This document shows positions 12,214-26,800 of a stretch of 64,000 nucleotides of DNA, piece by piece. Source of the DNA: Typha latifolia (Eukaryota; Streptophyta; Magnoliopsida; Poales; Typhaceae). Where the stretch lies: the NCBI GenBank assembly GCA_019914945.1, contig CM034099.1, positions 16,146,704-16,210,703 on the forward strand. The letters run 5' to 3'. The position numbers and the translations under genes are program-made. Below the pieces are notes generated by a model, which worked only from the letters and a program-made list of their open reading frames with translations, was not told the origin of the DNA and ran no database searches. Every line of letters begins with the position of its first letter. The stretch's first letter is position 1.

Positions 12214-15200
12214 ATGGTTTTAATCATTCCCTTCCCCTTCCCCTCCACCAAATCCCTCCTCCCCTTCCGGAATCCCAACCGTACTTCGATTACGCGAAGG
12301 CCCACATGCCCAATGTCGGCGAACCTACCCCGATTCTCCGCACTTCCACACCATCCTCATCAAAATCGAACAGGACTATCAAATCCCCTAGCCCGCGGAG
12401 ATCTCGGCAGGACCATCACTAAAATCCAAGCCTCCGAGGTATGTTTGAGATTCCTTTATTTGATTTAAGATTATACATGCATAAATTTGCGAAGAAGATG
12501 CCATATATTATAAAGTTGTCTTTTTGTTCTTTCTTTTTCTTTTTGTAGATTTCTAGAGATGTCATGGGCGTAGCAAAGTGGAGTGAGACAGCGATGCTCG
12601 TCATTGACATGCAGGTATCTGAAACGAACCGAAGCCTTTCGAGTTGCCTTTTCTTATGGTTTTAAAATGTATGTCTTGATTTGGTACGTTGTTCATTTTT
12701 CAGAATGATTATATCTTGCCAGAAAGCCCGCTTTGTGTGGCTGGTGGTGATGCAATTGTTCCATCCGTCATCCGCGCCGTTCAAGTAGCGAGAGAACGTG
12801 GCATTCTTGTGATATGGGTCTGTTGCAATCGCTTTTGAGTTTATGCTCTAATGGCATGATGTGGTTAATATTGATATCTTATTTATTAAGGTGTAATGCT
12901 TAGGCTTTGCAATGTTACTCATTTTGGCCATAGAATTTGTAGCTAGTATGAGTGCATTACATTTTCCAGTTACAGAGATGTTAGATAATCTAGGAATTTG
13001 TTAGTGATGATAGAGTGACAGTTGGTCCACGATAGAAAAAGGCTACCTGCTTCTGCAGTGGAAGCTACCTAGACTGCAGTTCTTATAGAAGAATAAAAAA
13101 GGCCTAGCTAGACCAGAGTGATATCCATCTCATGGAGTGAAACTGCTACTTTTCATGTTGCACCTTAGTGGGATCTTCTATAGACGAGCTCAATTATTTG
13201 ATTTGAAGGAAAAAAAATTGGAAGTATTAGCCCTTTTCATTTAGTTCATCATTTAGCTGTCCACTAGTTTATTGTTTTAGAATTTAGACGTAAAAATGGT
13301 AAACATATAAGAACATATGCTGCACATAATATGTGGTTTGTGACCACCTTTCATGTATTTGATGTCTAATATATTAAATTCATAAGATTGGAATCAAAAT
13401 CTTGAGCGTAACAAAATCATTTGCCCTTCTAAATCTTGCATCCTCTTGGATTTCAAGATTAGAAGTTCTAATATTTAAGAGTTTAGGATAATATGTAACT
13501 TTCTGACACAAATATCAGAAAAGGATGGGAATAGATTCCCTCCGTACCTAAGTTCCTTAAAAGGACTTGAATGTTTCAGTCCATGCATGCTCGCTCATTT
13601 GATTTGGATCTTTATCAGTTATGCAACAAAAGCTCATTAAATGCTTTCACCTGTCATATACAAGCAAAACGTTGTCTAAAGATTCATTTGTGCATCTCTT
13701 ATCATATATAAATTGTTACTGTGTTCATCATACTTCTATTTGAGCAGTTTTATGCTATTATTTAATAATAGCCTCAGATTTGGACTGTGTAATTAATGGG
13801 TTTCTTGCATGAGATGCCTACTAAAGATAAGTGTTAAATGCTATATAGGTCTTCTGAAGAACCTCACCAGGTTGTTGGAATATATTTTCTTTATTTTCAA
13901 CTTTAAGATATGTTTGAGAAAAGATTAACCGGGGGTACCAATCTTCAAGACAAATGGAACCTTGTGTTTTAAGAATATGTTTTGATAGTATAGGTGCAGT
14001 ATTATAGTTTTGTATTGAACTTCTCTCTATTCTTCTTTTTTTCTTGTTTTATTATCATGATAATTAGTAGTATTTGTTAAAGAACATAAATGTAGGTTGT
14101 CCGTGAACACGACCATTTGGGAAGAGATGTTGAGCAATTCCGTAGGCATTTTTATACTGATGGTAAAGGAGCTGCAGTAAAGGCATCCAAAGGTGCAGAA
14201 CTCGTTGACGGACTCTTGATTGAAGAAAGAGACTATAAGTTGGTGAAGACTCGCTTTAGTGCATTCTTTGCAACACACCTTGGTTTACTTCTTCAGAACT
14301 GTGGAATCAACAAATTGGTTGTTGCAGGTAAGTAGTTAAGAAGTATGTTAAATAGACTCGTTCTTGCTTCAGTGTGCACCTTTGCTTTGTTTTGCTTTAA
14401 ATTCATGGATACAACAGCAGTCTTAAACTCTTAATGAATTAAATTTATGGCAAGGAAAAGTTGCTGTATTATGTGCTATTGGGTGCTTCCTGCAGGAAAC
14501 AAATGTAAGGAATGGAGAGAGGGGGACGGGGATCCACATTATTGTGAAATGACACTAAAAGAACCTATCTTCTTTCTTGATAAAATCCTCCTAGCTACTG
14601 TCCATTTTTTATTTCCATTGCATAGTAAATTCATTTATTTCTTTATTACCATTCTTCGAAGCAGTCTGTAATAACCTTTGCTGATGATATTGACAAATTT
14701 TGCTTGCATCTTTGCAATGTCAATTCTAACCCTGAATGTGAAGGACTGAGGATAAGATTAGATTAACTGCTAATTCTGATAGATATGCATAAACGAGAGT
14801 TAGACTAGTTGCTTCTGGTTAGGATATGCTTCAATTGTTCTTTTTTCCTACTCATCTGTAATGAGCATTGCAAATAGTACTTGCGTTGCTCAAATAAGGG
14901 ACCAAAACATTTAAAATCTGACTAATGAATGTTTTTCACTGTCTAGGAATTCAAACGCCAAATTGTATTAGGCAAACTGTCTTTGATGCAGTGTCACTGG
15001 ATTACCAACATATTACTGTTATTTCTGATGCAACAGCTGCTGCTTCGCTCGAAATTCATCTCGGTGGGTAATGTTTGATTACTATCCTGAAGTTTTATGC
15101 CTTTTTGATGATTTCATCTTATCACCTTGTGCACATTATATATGGTGACTTATTGTTTTTGGTTGGCCAACAAGAGCTGGAAGATTAACTTTTTCGAATT

Positions 15201-16382
15201 ATAATTATGATCAGTAGCCAATTTCTTCATAATGAGCATAAATAACACACGGCATATTTGACCGCTCATGTGAAATCCATATGCTTTATCTACAAAAGTT
15301 TGTCTAGGAAAAACAATAACAACATAAAATCTATATTAGTATAAGGATCAGGAATAGAAATGAAACACATGGAGAAGATTGAATGAAATACTGCCAAAAG
15401 TTGAAGGAAAGATCTTTTAATGATTTGTTCAGTCTCTGGATCACCACATGACTATTTCTGATTTTCACTGCGATGTTTTGAATCAATATCAATAGAAGAA
15501 TAAAAGATATTGTTTTTTTTAAATTTAATTGGAATTTTGCTTTTATCAAATTAAATAATTGGTTTTAGTTAATGAGGACTGAGGAGTTAGTATTTGGTGG
15601 AGAACTCTGTTGGAGGGGCTATTTATTCATTATTACAAGTTTGTTAATATGGAAAACTTGCATTTAGCACCTTGCTCTTTTAGACTATCACATTTTACAT
15701 TTTTCTCGTTTCCAAATGCTCCCTCTGTTTTGATCTTAATGTCCAAATTGTACCCTAAGCTAAAATGTAACCAGCGGCTCAAGATGATGGGGTAATAAAA
15801 AGAGAGTATTCCATCTAGTTTTAAACTAAAATGTCAAACTACTTGAAATAGCCTTTAATCAGTAGTTACCTAACCACATCTATTGCTGTTTAAGAGGATA
15901 AAAGTAGGTTTAGGCCTTCATGTTGGATAATCAAGCTATCAGGTGTGTATATAGCTATCAAATTGGGGTGATCACAAAAAGAAGGGGCATAATCAACATT
16001 TCTCAACTTTGATTAAGTTATATTCATCTGGTAGTTAAAAATATTTCTAGTAGACAGGAAGGATGTTATTTGAAGTCTTTGGACATTAAATCAAAACAGA
16101 GGGGTTGTTTTGATACGAGCAATTAGTAGGGTGTGAAACATTGCAAGTCCAAAAGCTAGGGTGTTAAATACAAATTTTCCTTCTTGTACTGATAATAGTC
16201 TATGGCATTATTTAGGTGTTTTAAATTTAATTAAATAGTAGAGTTTTACTTACTGCTGTAATTCATACAAAACCATACTAAATCCCATTTCTTCTTCATC
16301 TGAAACAGCAAACCTCACAGACATGAAAAACATAGGAGTGGCAACTCCAACACTGCAAGAATGGTGCAGCTTAGATACTTGA
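12214..16382 (+). CDS. Isochorismatase/nicotinamidase-family hydrolase, probably plastid-targeted
   Basis: Six exons in phase: 12214-12438, 12549-12614, 12704-12817, 14096-14327, 14947-15063 and 16309-16382 (828 nt, 275 aa). The cysteine-hydrolase fold starts at about residue 86. The presumed triad is Asp95 (LVIDMQND), Lys186 (VKTRFSAF) and Cys219 (QTPNCIRQT). The ending NIGVATPTLQEWC matches the Arabidopsis family member At3g16190, which is annotated as a probable inactive nicotinamidase. In place of the metal-binding DxHxxH of true nicotinamidases it has REHDHLGRDVEQFRRH, so its substrate is uncertain; ureidoacrylate- or other amide-hydrolase activity is possible. Residues 1-75 are rich in Pro, Ser, Arg and Asn and nearly free of acidic residues, like a transit peptide. 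The ATG at 12214 was chosen for that leader; a shorter form could start at Met81. Intron 5 carries a MITE. Confidence 0.9.
15718..16105. mobile_element. Stowaway-like MITE in intron 5 of the hydrolase gene
   Basis: The left end CTCCCTCTGTTTTGAT.. with ..TTAATGTCCAAA is repeated inverted at the right end (TTTGGACATTAAATCAAAA then CAGAGGGG). The CTCCCTC.GT start is typical of Tc1/mariner-derived Stowaway MITEs. It is about 385 bases with no coding capacity. A clean TA target duplication was not found, so the family call is tentative; the terminal inverted repeats are plainly visible. Confidence 0.75.
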
Positions 16383-17830
16383 ATAGCTAATTTGTGTTTA
16401 CTTTCATCAGTTGGAAGCTGTCAGCGATTAGTTTGTTTGCAATATTTACCTGAAAATAGGAGCGAGAGTTGTAAAAGAAACCTTAAATATTTTTCAATTA
16501 TCTTTTGTTGTACATGAGCATAGCCACAATTTTCCTCAAAAAAGAGGGGATTACTTCAACACTATTATCCATGGTATAGTTAAAATAATAAAAATGCTCG
16601 GATTTCAATGAGCGACAATTAAAAGGTAATTATGCCACCTCAAAAATGTTAATGATGTGTTAAGCTGGTTTCCATTCACGTTATATATATATATCTGCTG
16701 CATTTCTGTCCATTTCACGACTTGCACTTTCACTGGGCATCCTGCACAGGTTTAGAGATCTTGACGATTGAATTGCTTTAAAAGCTGATGACTTACTTGT
16801 GTTGGAATTCTCTTCATACCTTATTAATATAGTTGTGAATGTTAAAAAATATGATGTGTTAATCTGATATCTAATACTTAATATTTGGATCAATTAGTTA
16901 TCTAACATAGTATAGAACATAATTTTTTTAGAGATCTTGAGTTCTAACCTGGTTTAACCTTATTTATTCTTGCACGTCAATACTATTGCTTCGTTATCTA
17001 ACAGTATTGAGTTTTTGGATTAACCGATTATCTGATAGTGACTACCTCGCTCTTATACAAAAACAACCCCTTCTGTAACGATAGAAAAATGAGTTAGGCT
17101 TTTGACCTCCCTTTGGATTCATGGATAGCTGCGGTCTTCCCTGCAATTGCTTGGCTAAATTTGATCCTTGAGCAATTGATTCAAGCTTCAACAAGAACAA
17201 TGAAATCTCAGAATAATGCTCTTCAGGCACTCGGATCACCATTGGAAGATTGGGAGTTCAAAACTCTCAGCAATTTTATGAGTTAATTAATTGGCAGGTA
17301 TGACCGTAATCTCTGACCCTAGTATTATTATATGCTGTTGGCCTTAAACCTACATATATAAATATATATCCATTGACATGTACAAGCTTAGCCATACTAG
17401 TAGAATAGTAGAGTTTTCAGAAACACACAAATCTTTACGTTAAATTTGATGCATCTGGAGTAGCGCAGCAGAGCCAGAAATGATTAATCAAGCAAGTTAA
17501 CAAGCCGTTCATTTTTTTATCCAAATCACATCATATGCATACAAGCAAGAAACAGGGTGAATCCACAAACTCTGGTATAAGGAACCAGAGGTAATAAATA
17601 TGTGAAGCAATGAATAGAGCTGCAGTATTTCAAAAAAGTGCAGCACAAGAGAGTTTCTAAAAAGCTCTAACCAACCACCTTCCAGTTTATCTTCTCAAGT
17701 GGAATCTACATGATTGAAATCAACAGACGAAATACCAATAAGAACAGGGAAGGTATTAAATATGAAAATGCAACAGTAGGAAGAGCAAACTAAGAAAAAA
17801 TTAGACAAAAGAGGCTCAAACTCACTGACT
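16383..17830. other. Interval between convergent genes
   Basis: It contains the 3' ends of the hydrolase gene (+) and the TOL gene (-). A 66-codon minus-strand frame at 17042-17242 has protein-like composition but no recognisable family and an in-frame stop just upstream. It may be a gene fragment or chance. Confidence 0.4.
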
Positions 17831-20800
17831 TTACAAGCTCCCAACTTTATCTGCTGTAGGTTTATTCTGTTTTGTTTTGGCAATACTAACGAGATCACCG
17901 AACAGCTTATCCTCTGGCTTTGAGGGTTTGTTTGCCTGCTGCAGGGATGAAGACATAGGAGTCTGGTAGGAGGAATTCATGCCAGTGTACGAGTTATTGC
18001 CTTGCATGGAGAGTCCATACATTCTGTTAGAGAGATCATTTGGACTAGCATATGGATGCATGGGTCTCCTCTGATTGTAGAACTGAGCTTCTTGCTGCTG
18101 CATGTACCCATAGGCCATCTGTTGATTACCATACATCGCTTGTTGATGCATACCTCCGTATTGTCCTCCAAGCATTTGTTGAGGATAGAAACTGACTGGC
18201 TGGCCGGCTTGCATCTCCGAAGAATACATACCAACAAATTGGGCATTCTGCATCGGTTGAGGTTGCGGAGCGCCATACTGGCCGCCTAGACCTGGTTGAA
18301 GTTGCATGCCCACCAGCTGTGATGGTTGTGCATGCATACCTCCCATCTGGAAGCCCTGAACTGCTTGGGGTTGCAAACCTCCAATTTGGCCAATTTGCAT
18401 CGCTTGTGGCTGAGTGCCACCCATCTGACCAGTTGGCACTGTCATGGGTTGCACAGCTCCAAGTTGGGCAGTTTGCACTTGATTAGTCTCTACTTGTTGA
18501 GTTTCCCATGGTGGTGGAGGAAGGGCTCCACTTTGATCATCTGACAAGTTCATTATACGACCATCACATTTTCTTCTAGTGAAATAAAAAAAGAAAATGC
18601 AAATCTAAGAAAAATGTCAAGGTTCATCAGGAAACAGTTTTGGAAGCAAACAACTAGAATTCTTACAGCTCTTTAAAGTTTAAGCCAAGGTTCGGAAAAT
18701 CGGGATCAGAATCAGAATCGGCCTTTAAAAAAAACGATACGTATCGGCCGAATTGGCCATATCGGCCATATCGGTCGCCTGAATCGGATCAAACTTTTTA
18801 ATTACATAAAATTTTAAATATTATTTAAAAATACAGGAAAACTTCTAAAAATTTAGAAAATAGCTTACCAAAAATAAGAAAAGAAAAAAGAAAAACGATG
18901 GTGCAATAAAAATCGAAAAAAAGAAGAGATTAGAAAGAGCGTGAGTAGAAGAAAATCAAACAAAAAAAAACCATGATGCAGTAAAGAAGAAAAAGAAAAA
19001 GAAGAAAAGAAAAAAGAAAGAAGAAGAAAGAAGAAAAAAGGGAGAGAGTGGAAGAAATGAAAAAAATAGAGAAATAAAAAAATTATATACCGGAGTTTGT
19101 CGGAGTTCACCAGAGTTCGTCGGAGTTCACCGGAGCTAGATCTCTCCGTAAGAGAAACAATGATTATATTGAAGGAGAAAAAAAAAGAGTAAAAGAAAGA
19201 AAAAGAGTAAGAGAGAGTGAGAAGAAAGAGTGAAAGAGTTCGGATTGGGCCTAAATCGGGATCGGGTTCAATTGATCCTGATCCGGATCGGCCAATCTGT
19301 ATCGGGATTGGCCGATACAGCGAACCATGGTTTAAGCATTCTCAGACAACTCTTTTTTATCTCAACAAAAACCTTAACAAAAAAAAAATCAAGGTTTATC
19401 AGGAAATGCTTTTGAAAGCAAACAACTAGAATTATTATAGGTCTTCAAATATTTTCGGGCAACTCCTTTTTACCTCAATACATACTGCACTTACTGTGTC
19501 CTGTCTCCGTATAGACATGGGAGAAAATTTTCAGATAGAAGAGAATGATAAGGCTTTCATACCATAATTTAGTGTCTGCTGCTGGTCCATGCCTTGATTA
19601 AGTTGTCCATTCCATGCAGAAGTCGCATGGTTTGACTGCAGTCCCTGGCCATAAGCTGTCATTGAATTAGAAATGCCTCCACTAGAATGAAGCTCAGGCT
19701 GTTGTGGCTGTTGGGACTGCACCTGAAGCTGTGATGGAGCTGAATATGTCTGTGATGCTGGCAAAGAAGAATTTAAATCAAAAGAGTTGGCAGGGTTGCT
19801 ATTGTTATTGCTAGCATTGTTTTGGGGAAACATGTCTGCAAGAGCTAAGATGTTCTGATCAGAAGCAGAATTGGCCAGCAGATCACTGACAGGAACAAGG
19901 GCCAAAGAATTTTCAGTTGCAGGTGTATTGAAATCCAAGCCACTAAGAAGATCCATATTTGGATCAACTTTTGCTGAAGGGGTCACAGAAACATTTGATA
20001 CTGGAGGCGCAGGTAGTGATAATTGCTCAAAAGGAGACGGGTTGCTTGTGCCTGCACTCCCACCAGACCTACACATAACATGCAGAATAGGGAGAATATA
20101 TTAGTTACCAAAATTGAGAGTAGAAATAACAAAAAACACTGGATCTTCTCAAGTTTCTTGATATTTAACTAATGACATCTGAAAGCTAAATTAACATAAC
20201 CATTCAAGAAAAAGCATTAGGAAAATTCAATCTAGTCAGTGTAAAATCACTAGGAGATTGCCATAATTCAAACAATTTGTTTACGTATGCCTGACCAAAG
20301 AGGTATATAATCTATCATCTGTGCTGAATGAGCACTTAGCAGGTTGACAAATGAATTATATCATTTTCTTTAGCAGAACGCCAGCCAGAAAGGAAAACAG
20401 AAGCATCCTGCTGGGATACTGCAGTTCTAGTTAAAACCAACTAACAGAAAATGCACAACCTTCTTTCTGGATCTTTGCTTGTGTCCTTATTTGCAGCTGC
20501 AGAATCATCAATATCTACAAGTGCCTGAAGAGACTTCGGTTTCTCCACCCTAACTGCAACTCCTGCAGCAATAGCATCATGTTTTGCTAATACACGCTGC
20601 AAATCATCATTCAAAGCAAGACCTTGGGACAGCAAATCTTCATCTCTGTGGAAAAAGCCAAAATAGATATAATAAGCCACTCTGTATAGAACAAATGTAA
20701 CTCTCTTTGCCATAATATAAACATATTTATGCATTACAGAAAAGTAATATTGCATTTATACAGAACAGAATGTTGTTGCATCACTAAAAGCTGTCTTCTT

Positions 20801-23800
20801 CGTAATATGTGCATTTACACATGCGAACGCGCATGTGCACATGCACACGCACACGCACACACACACACACACATGACGCGCGCGCACGCACAAAGTTGCC
20901 ATATGCTTATCACAAAGCCATAAGCTTAACATTAATAGCATAGAGAAATTCATTGAAAATAATGTAAATGAGGTTCAAATGTCTTAGGAACCATTGTGGT
21001 AACAAATCTTCCAACATTTGATCTACTCCTCTCTAAAGTATGAAATTAAAAGAGGAAAAGGCCAAGAGAACTCACGAAGTAGTGTTTACAAGCTGTACCA
21101 CTCTTTGTTTATATGTGCGACATTGATCAACAAGGTCAACAATCACTTCTTGTCTAAGTCCCTGCAAGTCAACATGAAAAGGGCTCATCATTTGTGATAT
21201 TAATGGTTATAATAAACGAGTGAAGTGTTCATCATTTGTGATATTATGGTCATACTAACTTAGGCACAAATAGAAGCTATATTGAACCAAATAAGCCAGG
21301 AAATATGTTAACATTGAATCTGCAGACATTTTAATCCAAAAAAAAAAACAGAACCTGCAGGCATTGAACTTCAATTATGTTTCAGCAATGAACACCTAGT
21401 AGCAAATGGAGTTTGTCACATTTCAATTTTCAAATAAACATTGAATGAATTAATTATTTCCTTATATCATAATTCTTATGAAAAATAGATATTGTCAAGA
21501 CTTGAATAGTTTTATATTTTTATTGTGACCTTAAGGTACAGATAGAAATGCTCTTATATTTGGAAAAATGAAAGAAGTAAAAGGAAATGCATGGCACCTC
21601 TCTGTTTCCAGGGTCTAAAGCATTCAGCATCTCTGCAAGAACATCCATGATACCACGCGCATTCTGAATTTCTGTCAGGCTGAAAGTAAACAGAATTTCA
21701 ATTTCAAGAAACAGTATAATAACTCAGATGACAATGTCGGAGATGGAATGTCATATAGAAAAGGGGACAATAGTATATGCATCTAAAATTTGAAAAAGAA
21801 GTCATTAATAACTCAAGTGATGATAAAGAAGAAAATGAAAAAACAATTCTATGACTTGTTATTTTAATTTTGTTCATCTACTTATCTAGAAACTTCACAA
21901 GGGTTATGTTTCCCCTCCCTGTGACCCTCCCCTTCCTTGTTACTTATGCTTGCACCTCAAAACAGTTGCTTTCTTTATGTCACAGTGTCTAATCTGGTCT
22001 CTATGCCCGTTCGTATTTCATTTTCTTCTTCCAAGCCCTTATAAAAGAAAGCACTCAAAAGCTTCCATCAGACTCGCTCATCAGTCGTAACACTAACAAA
22101 TACCTAGCCTAAGAACAAAAGTGAGAGGCCGACCGGCGGTTAAAATCCACACCTCTGAAGTAATCCTGGAACCCCTCCTAAATAAACACGACCACTAAAA
22201 AAATCTTACTTTTGTTGAACCTGAAATAGGATGAATGATAGTGTCATGTGCCGAAGATATTGGGAGTGCCGACCTTGGCTAAGCACGAGATATATCACTG
22301 GCATGTAGCATGTTAAGGCAATGTGCCATTGGCACAATAGATAGTCTTGATAGTCTTGAAATATTAAAAATAATAAGCTTTAAACCTTTCTAAGGCTTTA
22401 AATAGATTTTTGGATCTTCTAAGTTGATGCATATAACGTCGGAAATTTTGAAATTCTTTTTTATTTCTAAAATTTGAAGTATAATCTATACAGATCGAGC
22501 ACCACAATGCAAAGATGTATCAGAAGAGATAAAAAGAAACCCCAAATTAGATTTGTTTGAACTTTAAAGTAAGATGTGCTCATTCCTAGTGGCATGTGTT
22601 GGCATTGATAGCCATGAGGGAATATTGAAATATTCCACCCATGTTAGTGTCGATAATTTATTGGCACAATATGTATCGACCAGTGCCGATGGGCACAACA
22701 ATCCATAATTGCCATGTCTATCTAATGACTTGTTCTTCGTCAAGTTTTAGGACAATACTAAAATGCAAGCTCAATGATGGATAGTAAAAGGGAATAGTTA
22801 AATAGAATTTTATATTTATATGCTCCGCGAATAAGAGTTAAACCTTGTTTGACAATAAAACAGTGACTTGGAAGAAAAATGAGTGGTGAAACTGATAAAA
22901 GAAGGAAAATAAATGACATAATCAGTTAGTCCCTGCATTTAAAATTATCTTAATCACTTTCCATATACTATAAAATAGAAAACAGATGTTCTTGTATGGA
23001 CCTCAAAGCAGGAAAATCAGATCCGGTAGATGTCTCAGGCACTTCTTGCTGATAATCTGGACTGCGAACGGATGGAGGATAATTTCTTAGAGGCTGCGTC
23101 TGTGGAGGAGTAAATATAGGTGCAGATCTCTCAGATCTCTCGGGGAAAACAGCTCCAACTCGCTGATGCAAGAAATAACATTTTAAATACAAACTTCTCT
23201 ACTATGGTAATTAAAAACTATAAAAAAACATGAATGGGAAGTTCTCCAACACTTAAACAAGAAGGCAACTTCAAGAGAGTGACATATTCAAAACTTGAAT
23301 AATTTAACAATGACAAACCATAACTCTGCTTTAAAACAGAAGAATATGAAGAATGACATAATCCAGAAGACGTAAAATATCTCAGAAGATTTAACAAAAG
23401 GTGAAAGATACCAGCAACTCATGGTATGCTGCATAGTATTGTGGATATCTTGCTCGTGGACCACCAAAAGCTTCTTGCCATGTGTCTATAAGTATTAGTA
23501 TCTTCTCTTTGACATGAAAATCGGGCTGCATCATAAAAAATTAATAAAAAGTCAGTAATCATGATCTTTACCATAAAGCAATTAAGAATAAATACAAAAC
23601 TACTAAAAGAATTGCTGGAACCTTCTTCTTCACTATTTTCACCATCTCATGTAATACATCTCTTTCGGCAACATGCATATGGACTATATCCCCACAATTC
23701 TTAATCACCGTCTCCAGTAGCTAAAATATAATAAACCACAATAAGAGAATAGATAAGTGTATGATAACTGATAGATAGAAACCTACATCAGACAAAATGT

Positions 23801-26800
23801 GGACTAAGAAAAAGAAGCTGTTGATATTTGATACTACTGAAGTTCTGGGAAACTTAAACAACTATTTCTTACCAATAGTTCTGGGAACAACCTCAAGGAA
23901 GTCATTATAGATTGAAAGTAAGTTGATTTGGAAACTATATTATCATCACTTATGAAGGGTAATTGCATGCTTGTGTCTTCAAAAGGAAAAAAAGGAAAAA
24001 AAAAACATGCAGAAAATGTCAATGATATGATCTCTTTGCTACAGAAGAAAGTCTGATGTCTACAGCAGATTAATAGCCCTTGTATTATATGTCAAAGCTC
24101 ACCTACAAGTAAGAGAATAAAGAAAAAGAAAAGAAGTTAAATTATGACCACATTTGTTTCTAACTACATAGTTATTAGTTTCAGGAAAATAAAGGACCCT
24201 TGGAGAAGATACATCTACATGAAAATAGAGCCTCAGATGTACAAAAGGAAAGTGAAGGTGATGACTGGAAAAGTTGGTTTGCCTGTAAGAAGTTTGTAAA
24301 TTACAAATTAAGCATTACAAAGATAAAGAAGATGGTCAGATACTAATAATCTAATATATCTGTAAAAGAGAAAGACAAAAGAAATAGCAGGCATATGTAC
24401 AACACCACCACGGAAAACAACACCAAAAGTCAAGGCTATAGCCCCAATTATTTGGGGCCAGACATATGGATTCTATTTCACCATTCATTTTGATTTAGTG
24501 CATCAATTTGTGTTGAATCAAGCACTATTGTATCTTTTCTAGTTTTCATCTTTGCTTCCCTCTTAAGTAACTCATTCATATAAGTATACTATGCGATCTT
24601 CGTTGGACATGTCCAAACTCCAAACCCTAATATGAAAGAGGACAAAATAAAAGCGATATTTATCAGGAAAGCCCAAAGAAGATGCAGAATAGCTAAATAT
24701 TGGCGATAATTTTATCGAATATACAACCTGAACTATTGGACTTTAAAAAGTTCACAAACTTAAAAGCAGCAATATGAAGTCAAAGATAGAGATAGATGTC
24801 ACAGAAGTAAAAAAAAAAAAAGTAAAGAGAAGTACTTACTGTAAGAGCAAGAAGCTGAACCTTTGGGTTCTTATGCCCAATACGTTTTTTCAGCGCTTTT
24901 ACAACATCTTTTGCTTGTCTGATACCAGAAAGAAAATACAAATGAACATCTTTTGGCTACTGATACTGCTAAATATAACTCAATGGTCGAACAAAGAATA
25001 ATATTGTAAGTTTGTAACCAAACACCGGTAAGTTACAGAATGCCATCCGCAGTTTAAAGCAACTTATCATTTGCCAACGACTTCTCTAATCTTTTAAAAG
25101 AGGGATATAATTATTAAATAAATATATATGCAATGAAACTAAAATAATTTGTAAACTCTATAATCCACCAACCCAAACAACCACAGGAAAGCGCACAGAC
25201 CACATTGTTTTCTTTTTTTTACCCTTTATTACTTCACCCTAACGTCCGAGAACTCAGCTTGATCCCCAAAAAACAGAAGATTGCTTTTTCCACAAAGAAA
25301 AAGTCATAAAATTTATTATTTGAAAAACTCGATATTCCCCCCAAGAAAAGTGAAAGTTTTAATTGCTTTGATGGCTTTCATTCTTCCAATTGTTCTGACC
25401 ATTTTCTGGAAGTTGCCTTGTAACATATGATTTAGCATGAATCTAAGCTTCGTCTGCCTTGTAGGTCAACAATTAAATAGTATCACCAAATGCATTCAGC
25501 ATCAATTTAATACAAGACCAACTAGTCAAGAAGATCTTGATATGTTAACTGTGTTCTCTATGGTGATTCCTATTGTTTTTCACGCAATGATATGGGAACT
25601 GAAAAATGACAAAATAACAAAATAACAACAAAATATTGATGCAAGAATTGGGTGATTGATGCTGCATAGAAAGAAATGGGGCACCTAGGTCAGCGAATCA
25701 TATGCCAATACAAGCATGCCTTAGTATCAATCGACAATCAATTCTCAGTCGGTGTTACAATGGGGTGTTGTGGAGCTACTAAATAGATATTAGGAATTTA
25801 GGACACTACTCAGGCTACTCGAATATACCATAGAACGCAATTGATATTCTAGCCTAGTTTCCTTTGAAGTGAAACAAGCCTTCTTATGTATTTTCCTGTC
25901 TATTCTTCAGTTGTGGGTTTAATAGTTATATTTTAAGCATAATTAGGGGGTTATTCTGCTAGATGGTTCTAATAAATTAGTACTGATAGAGTTTGATTAG
26001 AAGTAGATTTTAATAAATCAGATATCAAGGTAACCAAAGTAACAAGCTTCAGAAGATACCCATAAACTCAAAAATGGATTCTAACAATAACATTTGACCC
26101 CATGCTTATCTTCTTAGTAGTAGCTCATTGCCGACACCTCTTCACCAAAACCATGCCAATACCGCTCCCTCTGCCAACCTACCCAACACTTCCTCACCCC
26201 ACCATAGATAACCAGCTGCCAACCAGCCAAGCCACCTATACTACCTCTCTAGTGCCAAGAAGTGATGATGCCAAATATCCATCACTACCTACCACACCTA
26301 CCTTAACATAAACCCCCTGCGCTACTTCTTCTCTAATCCATTGCAAATTGTCATAGCACTGTTAGTAACCTTGAAAATTGTTTGTACACATCACCAAATC
26401 ACCCTCCTCCACCACCTAGCCTCATTGCAGGTTGTCCCTCCACCACCACAGTCCACAGATGTCCTCCTCCATCAAAAACCTATCAATGCCCCACGATCGC
26501 CCCTCTTGACCCAAATTGACTTGTAGATGGCCAATCTAACTCATAAGTCAGTGTCAATGGTGTTCTAATCAATATGTACACCCCATTATCAAGGGAAAAA
26601 ACTGATGATACCTCTTATGTCACCTGATCAACATGTTTTCCAATCCATCACCTTTTATTTTCTTCTAAAATTTTCGATGGTCTAAGGTTGATAATGACTT
26701 CTCAGAGGTAAAGGCACCAGTAGCAACTGTAGCCTGTAGTTGCAGCTTAACATTACATTACCCAAAACAATTATGATGGCGTTAGCAATAAGAATGGCAA

